From: Bacteroidaceae bacterium
GTDB lineage: Bacteria > Bacteroidota > Bacteroidia > Bacteroidales > Bacteroidaceae
Assembly (NCBI GenBank): GCA_017469925.1
Contig: JAFUFK010000008.1
Coordinates: forward strand, 1-52,935
Reading direction: 5' to 3'
Length of the DNA: 52,935 bases
The stretch's first letter is position 1. Every line of letters begins with the position of its first letter. A program made the translations under genes and the position numbers. The notes under the pieces were generated by a model that searched no databases, had not been told where the DNA came from, and saw only the letters and a program-made list of their open reading frames with translations. Shown here one piece after another: positions 25,164-34,300 of this stretch.

Positions 25164-26732
25164 TTATTTTCGTGGGCGGAAGGTGGCGGGCTGGCCTTCG
25201 GTCTCGTAGATGCACTGGCGCAGGTCGCGCGGACTGATGCGTACGGCATCGCGCGTCAGTTCGGGCACGTTGTAGCTCTTCAGCAGGAGGATGTTGTGCT
25301 CGGGGTCGCGCTGGGGCATACAGAAGGCCTTGTGGGCATGGCCCTTGCGGTCGAAGTAGGTGATGAAGGCGCGGCTGTAGTTACCGTCCATGCGACGGGT
25401 GGCGAAGACAATCCAGCGGCCGTTCGAACTCCAGGTGTGATACGAGTCAGCAGCCTGGGGGCTGTTGGCCTCGGTCAGGGCATAGGTGGAGTCGCGTTGG
25501 AGGTCCTTGACGAAGAGGTCGCTCGAATGGTGCCAGATGTGGAACTGGCCGTAGTCGCCCTCGGCATAGAGCAGATAGCGCCCGTCGGGGCTGACACGGG
25601 GGAAGGAAGCACTGCGCTGGCGACTGGCACAATCGACTACCATCTCCGTGGGACCGAAGTGGCGCGTTGAGGGGTCGAAGGCCATGCGGCGGATGTCGTA
25701 GAAGAAGTGGTCGTAGAGGGTCACTTGGCGTATCTGGCGCATGCTGTCTGGTGTCTCGGTAGGGTCGAAGGGCTCGAGCGACGTGCAGTAGTAGAGCCAC
25801 TTGCCATCGGGCGACCAGCAGGGGAAGGTCTCGAACTGCGTGGTGTCGTTGAGCACCATGCAGACCTCGTTCTTCTCGGCATCGTAGAGCAGGAGGTCGC
25901 TGGCCTGGTCCTGCACCTCAATCTTCTCGTCGTGCATCATGTGGAAGGCCTGGCCTGTCTTGTTCGTGCTGAAGGCCACGAGCGGCAGGGTGGGGTGCCA
26001 CGAGGGATAGACGCCAGCCGTCAGTATGCTGTCGCCCTTGATTTGTACCTTCTGGGCCTTGCCGTCGCGTACGATGATGGTGCCGCCGTGCTGGGCGCGG
26101 ACGTGGAAGAGCATGTGGCGGGTCGAGTAGTTCTGGTAGTTGTGGCAGTTGACGCAGTGGTTATTCTCCTCCTCATAGACACGGTTGTTCTCATAGATGG
26201 GCCGCTCGTCGAAGTTTGTCAGGTTGCGCTGGTAGAGTCCCAACTGGCGATAGAGTTCGTAGCCGGGTTCGATGAGGCGGTACGACAGGTAGGGGTCGAT
26301 GTCCTCCTCGGCTACGGTGAGCGTGTGGGACTTGAACTTCACCCATCCCCGTGGGAACTGGGCATAGACGTTGACCTGTATGTCGGCTCCGCGGTTCTCC
26401 TGCAAGAGTTGACGCCACGCGACGGAGTCGATGTCCACCTTCAGGTCCTTGCCGCCTCCCGTTACAAGGTGTCCGCTACGCTTACCCGTAAACTCAGCCA
26501 CGACGGCGGTGGGCTCGCTTTCGAGCAAGGCGAAGTTGAGCGGTGCAATGTTGGCCGGGATGGTGATGTCTGTATAGTCGGGATACAGGCTGGCCACGCT
26601 GTCGGCCTCTGTGAACTGGCTGGGCACGGTATAGGTCTTATGGCCGCAGGAGCAGAGGAGGAACAGGAAAACCCACCCCAGTCCTCCCTTAAGGGTAGGG
26701 AGTATATAGTTCCAATACTTATATATATTCAT
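25164..26732 (-). CDS. PD40/TolB-like beta-propeller lipoprotein with a CxxCH heme-type motif
   Basis: 522 residues. The N-terminus has a lipobox-like LLCSC with C29 as the likely lipidation site. A CVNCH motif (C193, C196, H197) within ENNHCVNCHNYQNYSTRHM fits covalent heme c attachment. From about 220 on, repeats of the type xFSPDGKWLYYxxS (YPSWHPTLPLVAFSTN, CWSPDGKWLYYCTS, RVSPDGRYLLYAEG, WSSNGRWIVFATRR) are PD40/TolB-like propeller blades. It sits 7 bases after the DUF6057-like gene and is probably co-transcribed with it and nagB. Function is unknown; a surface or periplasmic redox-sensing or binding role is speculation. Part of the signal region (TLKGGLGWVF) is encoded by a palindromic C-rich repeat. 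Confidence 0.8.
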   Translation of the reverse strand: MNIYKYWNYILPTLKGGLGWVFLFLLCSCGHKTYTVPSQFTEADSVASLYPDYTDITIPANIAPLNFALLESEPTAVVAEFTGKRSGHLVTGGGKDLKVDIDSVAWRQLLQENRGADIQVNVYAQFPRGWVKFKSHTLTVAEEDIDPYLSYRLIEPGYELYRQLGLYQRNLTNFDERPIYENNRVYEEENNHCVNCHNYQNYSTRHMLFHVRAQHGGTIIVRDGKAQKVQIKGDSILTAGVYPSWHPTLPLVAFSTNKTGQAFHMMHDEKIEVQDQASDLLLYDAEKNEVCMVLNDTTQFETFPCWSPDGKWLYYCTSLEPFDPTETPDSMRQIRQVTLYDHFFYDIRRMAFDPSTRHFGPTEMVVDCASRQRSASFPRVSPDGRYLLYAEGDYGQFHIWHHSSDLFVKDLQRDSTYALTEANSPQAADSYHTWSSNGRWIVFATRRMDGNYSRAFITYFDRKGHAHKAFCMPQRDPEHNILLLKSYNVPELTRDAVRISPRDLRQCIYETEGQPATFRPRK

Positions 26733-26739
26733 AGCGTCC

Positions 26740-28362
26740 TTAGTTCACGCCCTGGTTGCTGCTGCCTTCGTTCTCCTTGGTGTGGCCGCGGGTGGCCTTC
26801 AGGTTGCCGAAGAAGTAGTAGTAGGGGTAGTATCCTTTGTACTTAGGGAAGAGTTCGCGCGCGTGTTCCTTACGTGTATCGTAGTCTCCGATGTAGGCTT
26901 TTACGTCCTGCATGAAGTTGAGCAGACGGGTGCGGTTGTATTCCAGTCCGGGGTAGAGTTGCAAGACATCGGGATTCTTGGCCGACATCATGAGCAGGGC
27001 TTCGGCAAAGGTCTGTGGTGGCAGGGTTCCGCGCATGGGCTGACAGCGGTAGATGAACTCTGGCATGGTCTTCGTATAGACGTGTACCAACAGACTGTTC
27101 CACAGGGCGTTGATGCTGCGGCCTTCGGTCAGTGCGGCATTGTAGCCCAGGAAGGCGGGCTGGGCAAAGAGGTTCTCGAACGAGTCGCGACTGGGTTCGG
27201 TCAGGCGTACCATCTTGAACTCGGGGTCGGCGTTCACGAGGTCCATGTTGTGGAGCATTGGCTTGTAGCGACGAATGAAATCGCCCTCGAAGGGCACCTT
27301 CTCCAGTATGCGCAGGTACTTGCTGGCCACGGCCCATTCGCCGCGCAGCAGTGAGCATTTGGCGAGCATCTTCAGACTACGCAGCGAGGGGCCGTTCATG
27401 GTCAGGTGTTCCATGGCATGGCGCGTAGCCGTCTGTACGAGGCCGGCATGCAGGTCGCAGTCCATCAGATAGTAATTGGCTATGTAGGGATTGTCGCGGT
27501 TGAATCCGTGGATGTAGGGGTCGTCATAGTCCATCCGGATATCGAAGAGACGAGAGGCCTGTTCACCTGTCTGCACGAGTGCGATGGCATAGTAGGCCGC
27601 AATTTGTCGGTACGAAAGGTCGGCACGGGCGCGAGCCGTTTCGGCCATGCCTCGCCAGTCTTCCTCGAGCATCTGCCGTTGCATGGTGGTGACCACACGC
27701 ACGTAGGGGCGCATCCACTGGGTGATGGCCATGGCCACGGCTATGCAGAGGACAATCATGGCCAGTTGGGCCCGATTCTGCCGGGGAGTCTCGTCCTTAG
27801 GCGGACTGACAATAGGTGGGAACCGATGGCCATGGGCAAACGAACGGATAATCAAGGCCAGGATGAGCAGAACAAGGAAGCACAAAAGGGGAATGCCCAT
27901 AATCATGCCTGTCTGGGCCTCGAAGTAGATATCGAAGCCCAAGTAGGCCGTAGCGCCCAGATAGAGCATGGCCGGCAGGTACTGGATGAGACGCCACCAG
28001 CCGCGTAGGCGCAGGCAGTAGCCTAAGAGCCACGTCGAGCCACTGACCAAAAAAGCGGTGATGAGGGCGCCCACCACGGGCCAACGATAAAACTGAAGCA
28101 GTGCCAAGCCGGCCCACCAAAGGGCAGCCCAGGGGCGGCCGTCCATGTATTGCATGAGGGTCTCGTCGAGAGACCAGAACGAAGACTCGCGGGCTATGCG
28201 GAAGACGTCGCCGTACCACAACCAAGCCCAAAGCCATACGAGCACGAAAAAGACGACGGCCACGGGCAGCAACAGTGGCTTGCGCTCTTTCTGTTGCTTG
28301 GGCTCCTTCCGTGCCGAGGGTAGGGGCCTGGCAGGTTTGTGGACTTTGTTATGCTTTGCCAT
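26740..28362 (-). CDS. DUF6057-like integral membrane protein with helical C-terminal domain
   Basis: 540 residues. A basic N-terminus (residues 1-28) is followed by about six hydrophobic segments: LLLPVAVVFFVLVWLWAWLW (about 30-50), two in the region 78-118, YLPAMLYLGATAYLGFDIYF (about 128-147), MGIPLLCFLVLLILALIIRSF (about 155-175) and MIVLCIAVAMAITQW (about 203-217). The remaining 320 residues are soluble, helix-rich and TPR-like. I associate this architecture with the Bacteroidales DUF6057 family, which is usually followed by a PD40 lipoprotein as here. Function is unknown. The pair may form an envelope complex. The promoter box lies only 8 bases upstream of the start, so the message may be leaderless or start further in. 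Confidence 0.7.
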   Translation of the reverse strand: MAKHNKVHKPARPLPSARKEPKQQKERKPLLLPVAVVFFVLVWLWAWLWYGDVFRIARESSFWSLDETLMQYMDGRPWAALWWAGLALLQFYRWPVVGALITAFLVSGSTWLLGYCLRLRGWWRLIQYLPAMLYLGATAYLGFDIYFEAQTGMIMGIPLLCFLVLLILALIIRSFAHGHRFPPIVSPPKDETPRQNRAQLAMIVLCIAVAMAITQWMRPYVRVVTTMQRQMLEEDWRGMAETARARADLSYRQIAAYYAIALVQTGEQASRLFDIRMDYDDPYIHGFNRDNPYIANYYLMDCDLHAGLVQTATRHAMEHLTMNGPSLRSLKMLAKCSLLRGEWAVASKYLRILEKVPFEGDFIRRYKPMLHNMDLVNADPEFKMVRLTEPSRDSFENLFAQPAFLGYNAALTEGRSINALWNSLLVHVYTKTMPEFIYRCQPMRGTLPPQTFAEALLMMSAKNPDVLQLYPGLEYNRTRLLNFMQDVKAYIGDYDTRKEHARELFPKYKGYYPYYYFFGNLKATRGHTKENEGSSNQGVN

Positions 28363-28369
28363 AACACTG

Positions 28370-28377
28370 CAAAATTA
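28370..28377 (-). promoter_or_regulatory. -7 box (TAATTTTG, minus strand) of the DUF6057-PD40-nagB unit
   Basis: CAAAATTA on the plus strand reads TAATTTTG, fitting TAnnTTTG. It is 8 bases from the annotated start, unusually close, so either translation is near-leaderless or this match is fortuitous. Confidence 0.4.
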
Positions 28378-28420
28378 CATATTTTTCGGCATACAGGCAA
28401 AAGATTATCCAAATATTACT

Positions 28421-28428
28421 TATCTTTG
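28421..28428 (+). promoter_or_regulatory. -7 box (TATCTTTG) of the GH84 gene
   Basis: TATCTTTG lies 23 bases before the GH84 start codon in the divergent intergenic region. Confidence 0.7.
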
Positions 28429-28451
28429 CACTACGAACCATACCGAAAGCC

Positions 28452-30377
28452 ATGAAACGAACCATGCTTCTGCCCATCCTCCTATGGATGGCCGGCGTTG
28501 CGGCCTGGGCCCAGCAGCGCTATGTAATTTACCCCATTCCCCAGCAACAGCAACTGACCTCGGGCGAGGCCCGGCTGACCAGCCACGTGAACATCGTGGC
28601 CGAGTCAGGCATCGACCAGCCGACGGTGGATCGCGCACGGGCCATCTTGCTCGACCACGGATTTACGGCTTCGATGTCCCAGCGGGCCGATAAGAAGGCC
28701 TCCAACCTCCTGCTCGGTGTGAACGGGTCGCGCGGCCTGGCCGACCGTGAGGTGGAACGTCGCGGATTGAGCCGCGAGGTGTTCGGTCGGCAGAAGTACG
28801 ACCGCCACATCGTCAGTCTCACGGCCGACAAAAAAGGGCGTGGACAGTTGCTCATCGTAGGCGAGACCACCGATGCCGTATTCTGCGGCCTGGCCACCGT
28901 CGAGCAGATGCTGGATCAGCATCGGGAGGCTTTGCCTTGCGTCCGCTTCTACGACTACGCCGACATCCGCACGCGCGGGGTCATCGAGGGCTACTACGGC
29001 GTGCCCTATAATGCTGAGGTGACGAAGGACCTCTTCCGCTTCATGGCCCGCTACAAACTGAACACCTACATGTACGGCGCGAAGTCCGACCCCTACCACA
29101 CCCGCTTCTGGGGCGACGCCTATCCCGCCACCATCACTCCCGAGCAGGAGCGCATCGGCTACCTGACGCAGTCGATGTTGCGCGACATCGTCAGCGTGGC
29201 CCATGCCTCCAAGGTGAACTTCATCTGGGCCATCCATCCCGGGACGGCCTTCACCAAAGCCGAGAGCACGGATGTCATAGACCGCATTATGACGAAGTTC
29301 GGTTCGATGTACGACCTCGGCGTGCGCCAGTTCGGCCTCTTCGTGGACGATGTGGGCGTGCCCACCGACGCCCCGACACTCAAGTTGAATGCCGACCGCG
29401 TGAGCGCCTTGCAGAACCGTATCGACAGCCGATGGAACCGCCTTGGTGCTGCTCCTGCCGACACGGTGAAAGCCTTGCAGTTCGTGCCCCAACTCTATGC
29501 CTTCTCGTGGGTGAAGCCAGAGGTCGGGAGACAGTTCTTCCAGTCGCTTAGTTCCACGCCCTCGAAGGTGGACATCTACATCACAGGACGCAACGTCTGG
29601 TCGGTGCCTAACTCAGAGGATTTGGCTACGGCGAACGGATGGCTTGGTCGCGAGACCGCCTGGTGGTGGAACTATCCGTGCAACGACAACGACGTAACGA
29701 AACTGTTCCCTGCGGACACGTACACCAACTTCCGCGACGAGAAGCACATCGACAACAACGCACGGATGGAGCCCGCCCTCAGGGGGACGAACACGCTCAT
29801 TGCCAACCCGATGCAGCAGGGCGAGGCTTCGAAGATTGCCCTCTTCAGCCTGGCGGACTACGCCTGGAACACGGCAGCCTTCGACAATATGCAGAGTTGG
29901 CAGGCCTCCCTGCCCGCCGTGGTGGGGAAGGAGAACGCCGACGCACTGCGGCGCGTCGTGCCCTATCTGCGCTATTTCGACGAGGAAGCCTTGGGGCGTC
30001 TTGTCGATGACTATAAGCAGTCGGTGGAGCAGGGGAGTCCCCGTCCCGAGGCGCTGCTGAAGGAGTTGGAAGCGGTGGAGAAGGCTTGCCACAAGCTCGA
30101 TGGTCTGTCGCGTTCCGCGGATGCGGGCCATCGCCTCTTCTACGAGGACATCCGGCCTTGGCTCTCCAAACTGGAGGCCATGCTGCAACTGACGATAGTC
30201 ATGCTGAAAAACCAGAATGCCACGGGCGATGCCGACTTTGAGAATGATAAAGCCTTCCAGTTCGAGATACTGAGCGGGTTGGGCGACGACATATCCCTTT
30301 CGGTGCAGACGGCAGAGCCCAGTGCCCGCGTTCTGCGACCCTTCATCGACTGGTTGAAAGAACATAGAAAGAAGTAA
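28452..30377 (+). CDS. GH84 beta-N-acetylglucosaminidase (O-GlcNAcase/hyaluronidase family)
   Basis: 641 residues with signal peptide (MKRTMLLPILLWMAGVAAWAQ). Residues about 22-160 form the N-terminal GH20b-like domain, the barrel begins at RGVIEGYYGVPY, and the catalytic aspartate pair is D299-D300 in FGLFVDDVGVPT, as in bacterial O-GlcNAcases. YITGRNVWSV and WWWNYPCND are further family motifs, followed by a helical C-terminal domain. The enzyme removes terminal beta-GlcNAc from glycoproteins in the periplasm or outside. It is followed by the Nudix gene after 13 bases. With nagA, nagB and glmM nearby it provides GlcNAc for catabolism. Confidence 0.95.
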   Translation: MKRTMLLPILLWMAGVAAWAQQRYVIYPIPQQQQLTSGEARLTSHVNIVAESGIDQPTVDRARAILLDHGFTASMSQRADKKASNLLLGVNGSRGLADREVERRGLSREVFGRQKYDRHIVSLTADKKGRGQLLIVGETTDAVFCGLATVEQMLDQHREALPCVRFYDYADIRTRGVIEGYYGVPYNAEVTKDLFRFMARYKLNTYMYGAKSDPYHTRFWGDAYPATITPEQERIGYLTQSMLRDIVSVAHASKVNFIWAIHPGTAFTKAESTDVIDRIMTKFGSMYDLGVRQFGLFVDDVGVPTDAPTLKLNADRVSALQNRIDSRWNRLGAAPADTVKALQFVPQLYAFSWVKPEVGRQFFQSLSSTPSKVDIYITGRNVWSVPNSEDLATANGWLGRETAWWWNYPCNDNDVTKLFPADTYTNFRDEKHIDNNARMEPALRGTNTLIANPMQQGEASKIALFSLADYAWNTAAFDNMQSWQASLPAVVGKENADALRRVVPYLRYFDEEALGRLVDDYKQSVEQGSPRPEALLKELEAVEKACHKLDGLSRSADAGHRLFYEDIRPWLSKLEAMLQLTIVMLKNQNATGDADFENDKAFQFEILSGLGDDISLSVQTAEPSARVLRPFIDWLKEHRKK

Positions 30378-30390
30378 TACCAAGTTAGTT

Positions 30391-30975
30391 ATGGAGAAGA
30401 ACGCCACCTTGCCCAACGACCCTCAGCCCTGGACGGTGCTCCGGAGCGAGTACCTGATTCGACGCCCTTGGCTGACGGCACGTCGCGACTGTGTGCGCCT
30501 GCCCAGCGGTGTGGAGAACGACGAATACTGGATACTGGAGTACCCGACGTGGATTAACGTCATAGCCATCACGACTGACGGGCGAATGGTCTTGGAGCGC
30601 CAGTATCGCCACGGACTGGGCTCGACGGAGTGGGAGATTCCGGCCGGTGTGGTCGAGCAGGGCGAGGAGCCCGAGCAGGCGGCACGGCGGGAACTGCTGG
30701 AAGAAACGGGCTTCGGTGGCGGTCGCTGGACGGAGTTGGGGGCGTACACGCCTAATGCCAGTGCCTGCACCAACCTCTCTCATTCGTTCTTGGCCTTGGG
30801 CGTGGAACGCGTTGACAATCAACATCTGGAACCCACGGAAGACATTACCATCCACCTCCTTCCGCTGAACGAGGTGCGCCGCATCTTGGAGTGCGACGGC
30901 TTCAAGCAGGCCCTCATGGCGGCTCCCCTTTGGAAGTTTTTTGCGCAACACAGAGAAGAAATCGAGAAACATTAA
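30391..30975 (+). CDS. Nudix hydrolase (ADP-ribose pyrophosphatase-like)
   Basis: 194 residues with a full Nudix box at 86-108: GVVEQGEEPEQAARRELLEETGF, matching GX5EX7REUXEEXGU. The upstream RQYRHGLGSTEWEIPAG and the downstream proline/serine-rich YTPNASACTNLSHSFLA fit the ADP-ribose/NDP-sugar pyrophosphatase subgroup. It probably cleaves nucleoside diphosphate sugars or ADP-ribose in the cytoplasm. It lies 13 bases after GH84 and is probably co-transcribed; a link to nucleotide sugars would fit that context but is inferred. Confidence 0.93.
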   Translation: MEKNATLPNDPQPWTVLRSEYLIRRPWLTARRDCVRLPSGVENDEYWILEYPTWINVIAITTDGRMVLERQYRHGLGSTEWEIPAGVVEQGEEPEQAARRELLEETGFGGGRWTELGAYTPNASACTNLSHSFLALGVERVDNQHLEPTEDITIHLLPLNEVRRILECDGFKQALMAAPLWKFFAQHREEIEKH

Positions 30976-31051
30976 GGTCCTTTGGCCTTTGCTCCTAGGC
31001 GTTGTGCCTCTTACGCCTAGGCGTAAAGCCGATAGCTCCTGGGCGCAAACA

Positions 31052-31089
31052 TAAAAGCCCCCTGGCTCCGACGTGCGGAACCGGGGGGA
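31052..31089 (-). terminator. Terminator of the rubredoxin gene
   Basis: On the minus strand ATCCCCCCGGTTCCG pairs with CGGAGCCAGGGGGC around a short loop, followed by TTTTAT. It lies 31 bases past the rubredoxin stop. On the plus strand it could also end the Nudix transcript. Confidence 0.8.
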
Positions 31090-31119
31090 TAACTTCTTCG
31101 GCCTATGGAGCCGCGGCGA

Positions 31120-31281
31120 TTATTCAGCCTCGCTGAACTCGTCCTTGCCTACGCCACAGAGGGGGCATACCCAATCCTCGGGCAGGTCTTCGAAAGCCGT
31201 GCCGGGCTGGATGCCATTGTCGGGATCACCTACTGCGGGGTCGTACTCGTAACCGCAAACGTCGCATACGTACTTTTTCAT
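31120..31281 (-). CDS. Rubredoxin
   Basis: A 53-residue protein not long enough for many gene callers. It opens [21 protein letters not shown] and contains [17 protein letters not shown]; the two CxxC pairs (C6, C9 and C39, C42) bind one iron, as in all rubredoxins, and D/E-rich surfaces are typical. It transfers single electrons, often to oxygen or peroxide reductases in anaerobes. Its start is only 21 bases after the stop of the M60 peptidase gene and a terminator follows, so it may be read through from that gene or from a promoter within its 3' end. Confidence 0.96.
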   Translation of the reverse strand: MKKYVCDVCGYEYDPAVGDPDNGIQPGTAFEDLPEDWVCPLCGVGKDEFSEAE

Positions 31282-31302
31282 AGTCTTTGTTGTTTTAAGA
31301 GA

Positions 31303-34300
31303 TTATTTAATGATGGTCTTTTTACCGTTCACGATGTAGATGCCGGCCTTCGTTGCCTTCTCGATGCGGCGGCCCTGGAGGTCATAGATAGCCTCGCCAT
31401 TGCCAATTGTTAGTTGCCCATTGCCAATTGAACGGATGCCCGTGGCATCCCCCATGTTGAAGGTGAAGGGAGAGGCAGTCTCCACTTCCACCACGCTCTG
31501 GCCATCGGCCGACAGAATCTTCACAGCCTTCAGCTCCTGATAACTGCCGGTCTTGACGGCCACGTTCTTCAGATTGAGGTTGACGTTGCCGCTGACCACT
31601 ACGGGCTTGCCGGCGGCTACGCTTTCGGCATTCGTTACGCTCAGTACTTCGTCGTCGTAGCTGGCGGTCTGCAGGCCAGGCAGGTCGGTGCTCGTCACGT
31701 CGAAAGGCAGGTCGAGGGCAGCCTTGCCGTCGATAGTCTTTTTGAAGGTTACGCTTTGTGCCTCTACGTCAACCGGGATGTAGGCAGGCAGGTCGCCGTT
31801 GAGCACGAGGCTTGCGGCGGTGTTGTCCTGACCGATGACGTTAGGCGTAGAAGTGATGTTCTCGGTGGCGTTATTCGAACCGATGACCGCAATGGCGTTT
31901 TCGGGCAGGTACTGGCTCAGGTCGGTCTTAGTGCCGGCCCACCAGGTCTTGTGCTCGTCTTCGTTACCGAAATAAACCTCTTCGCGATAGACCTGTGCCG
32001 TTCCGCTCTTGAAGTAGGGGCAGGGAACGTCCGTCATGTTAGGCTCGGCAGCTACGACGATGTAGTTATCGACACCGAGTGTGCGCAACTGAGTGGGCAA
32101 GGTAACGCTCTTGGCATTGGTAGCCCAGATGAGGTTGCCGTCGAGGTCGTAGAACTTATGGCCCAGGTAGCCAGTGCCCTTGAAGGAGATTGTGCTGCCC
32201 GAGATGGTGAAGTAGTCGCCCGATACGGCGTACTCGCTGCGGCCGTCGTACTCCTCGTAGTCGCCAGCTTCGCCCACGGGATAGCCGTTGCCGAGTTCGT
32301 CGTGCTGAGCGGTGTCGTTCGTCTTCTTGCCGTTAGAAGCAGGCTGGCCCTCGAAGATGTTGTTCGGGTCGGCATCCTTCATGGGCGAGATGTGGTCGTC
32401 GATGAACATGATGTTGCCCAGTTTCTTCGGATACTTCTGCATATACTTCTTGGCCTCGTTGATTTCGGTTTGGGTCGTGGTTACGAGATAGTTGCTGTAG
32501 TCGCCTACGTGGAACTCGTTGACGGGGATGAACATGCCGTATGCCTCGAAGAACTCCGAGAGGTCGGCTTGGGCCACATCACATATCATCTTGGCCAGAT
32601 GCAGGTAGTCGCGTGCACCAGTGGCCACGGAAACGCTGCCCGTCACGGTCTCGCCCTCGTTGTTGACGTAGGTGCGGTTCTGCCACGTGCCCTTGTTGAT
32701 GGGGTTCTTACGCATGGTGCGGAAGAGGTTGGGATAGAACTGGTCGTCGTGGTGCATGGCGTGGAAATAGAGATACAGTTGGAAGAACATGCTCGTCGTC
32801 TGCCAGATGTTGCGGCCTACCCATGGCGTGCCCTTAACTTGGTCGGCGAAGACGTCGCATGGCAACTGACGGCGGCTGGTCTGGATACCCTGTTCGAAGC
32901 GGTTGATGTTGGAGAACAGGTTGTTCGAACTCTCCGTCGTGCCAATGACGTTGATGCTTCCCTGATGGTTGTGACCGATTTCGTGGCTGGGTCCCCAGAT
33001 GTTACCGGCCTTACGCATGTTGTTGTAGTTCATGACCGTGGGTATGGTCGATTCGGTGTACCAGGTGCCGTGGGTCGTAGAGTGCATGTAACTGGAGGCT
33101 CCACTGAAGGCGTTCCAGATGTTGTTGTATCGGCCCTCAAAGTCCTCGACGCCCATGTAGCGGTCTTCGTTCATGGGAATGGCATCCCAGATGCGCATCA
33201 GGCCCTCCATTTCAGTCGGTTCGGCGGCCGTTACCAACTCGGTGTCCATTTGGAATACAAGGTGCTGGGTCTTCAAGTTCACGAAGGGGGCCTTCAGCAA
33301 GTCTTGCTGCAAGAGGGCCCAGTCGGCGTTGGTCATTCCACGGGTGGCATCCCAGTAGCCGGTAAGTTCACCGCCTTCGAAGTGAATCTTGATGTCGGGA
33401 TAGTCGGCCAGATACTTCTGTGTGTTGTTGAGCTGGTGGAAGATGTAGAGCAGCACCTGCTGGCTGGCCATGTAGATGTTCAGTCCTTCGTGCAGTTCTA
33501 TCTGGGTGCCGGTCGGGTGGTTACCCGATACACCGTCGGTGCCCACGACTTCCAGGGCCAGGGTGCACTCGCTCTTGGGAGCTGCACCTACGTAGATGAA
33601 CACCATCTGCCCCGCATTGGCGAAGATACCCGTGGGGCCCGACAGACGGCCAAAGGCGTTCGACATGGTAAAGTTGTTGCCGTTGGCCATATCCTGATGG
33701 TGGCTATATACCTTATAGTCGGCGATGCGGAAGAAACGCTCGTAGTCGGCGGTGTATCCCGTCTTGGTGTTGGTAAACTGTTTCCAAGTGTTGTTCTTAA
33801 TCTTCATAACCATTTCCTGCATGTCGCTGGTCAGGGCGGCATAGTCGGCGTTGGCGGCTAACTGGGCGTCGGTCAGCGACTGAATGCCCGTCTTCAGCGT
33901 TGTGCAGGCTTTATCCGTAAAGAGGGCATCGAGGCGGGTCTGGTAGGCGGAGAGGTTCTTGACGATGTCCTCGTACGCTTTCTGCGAACCGCGTGCGGCC
34001 TCAATTTCCTCTTCGGTCAGTTCCACTTCCTGGAAGGCCCAGATACTGGCATCGGCACTGACACTCCAGCGCACGACGTTGTAATTCTGTGTATTGGCCG
34101 TGTGCATGCCCATGCCGTCGGTGGCGCTGCTGTTGGCGATGACCCACTTGTATTCCCACTTGTCGTTGGTGCGGCCAGGGTAGAGGGCAACGGCCGATGT
34201 GCCTACCTGATATACGGCACTCGTCGTCCCCTGGCGTTGGATGTACTTCTGAGAAACAACGTTCTGGAAGGCATAGCCCGAGCCGTTCTTTATCAGTTTC

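Noticed and set aside
31756-33861. 701-codon plus-strand frame opposite the M60 gene, and similar long frames at 36311-38134 and 39676-42036
   Set aside because: All are antisense to the surface proteins and contain only low-complexity V/G/L sequence; they arise from codon bias.
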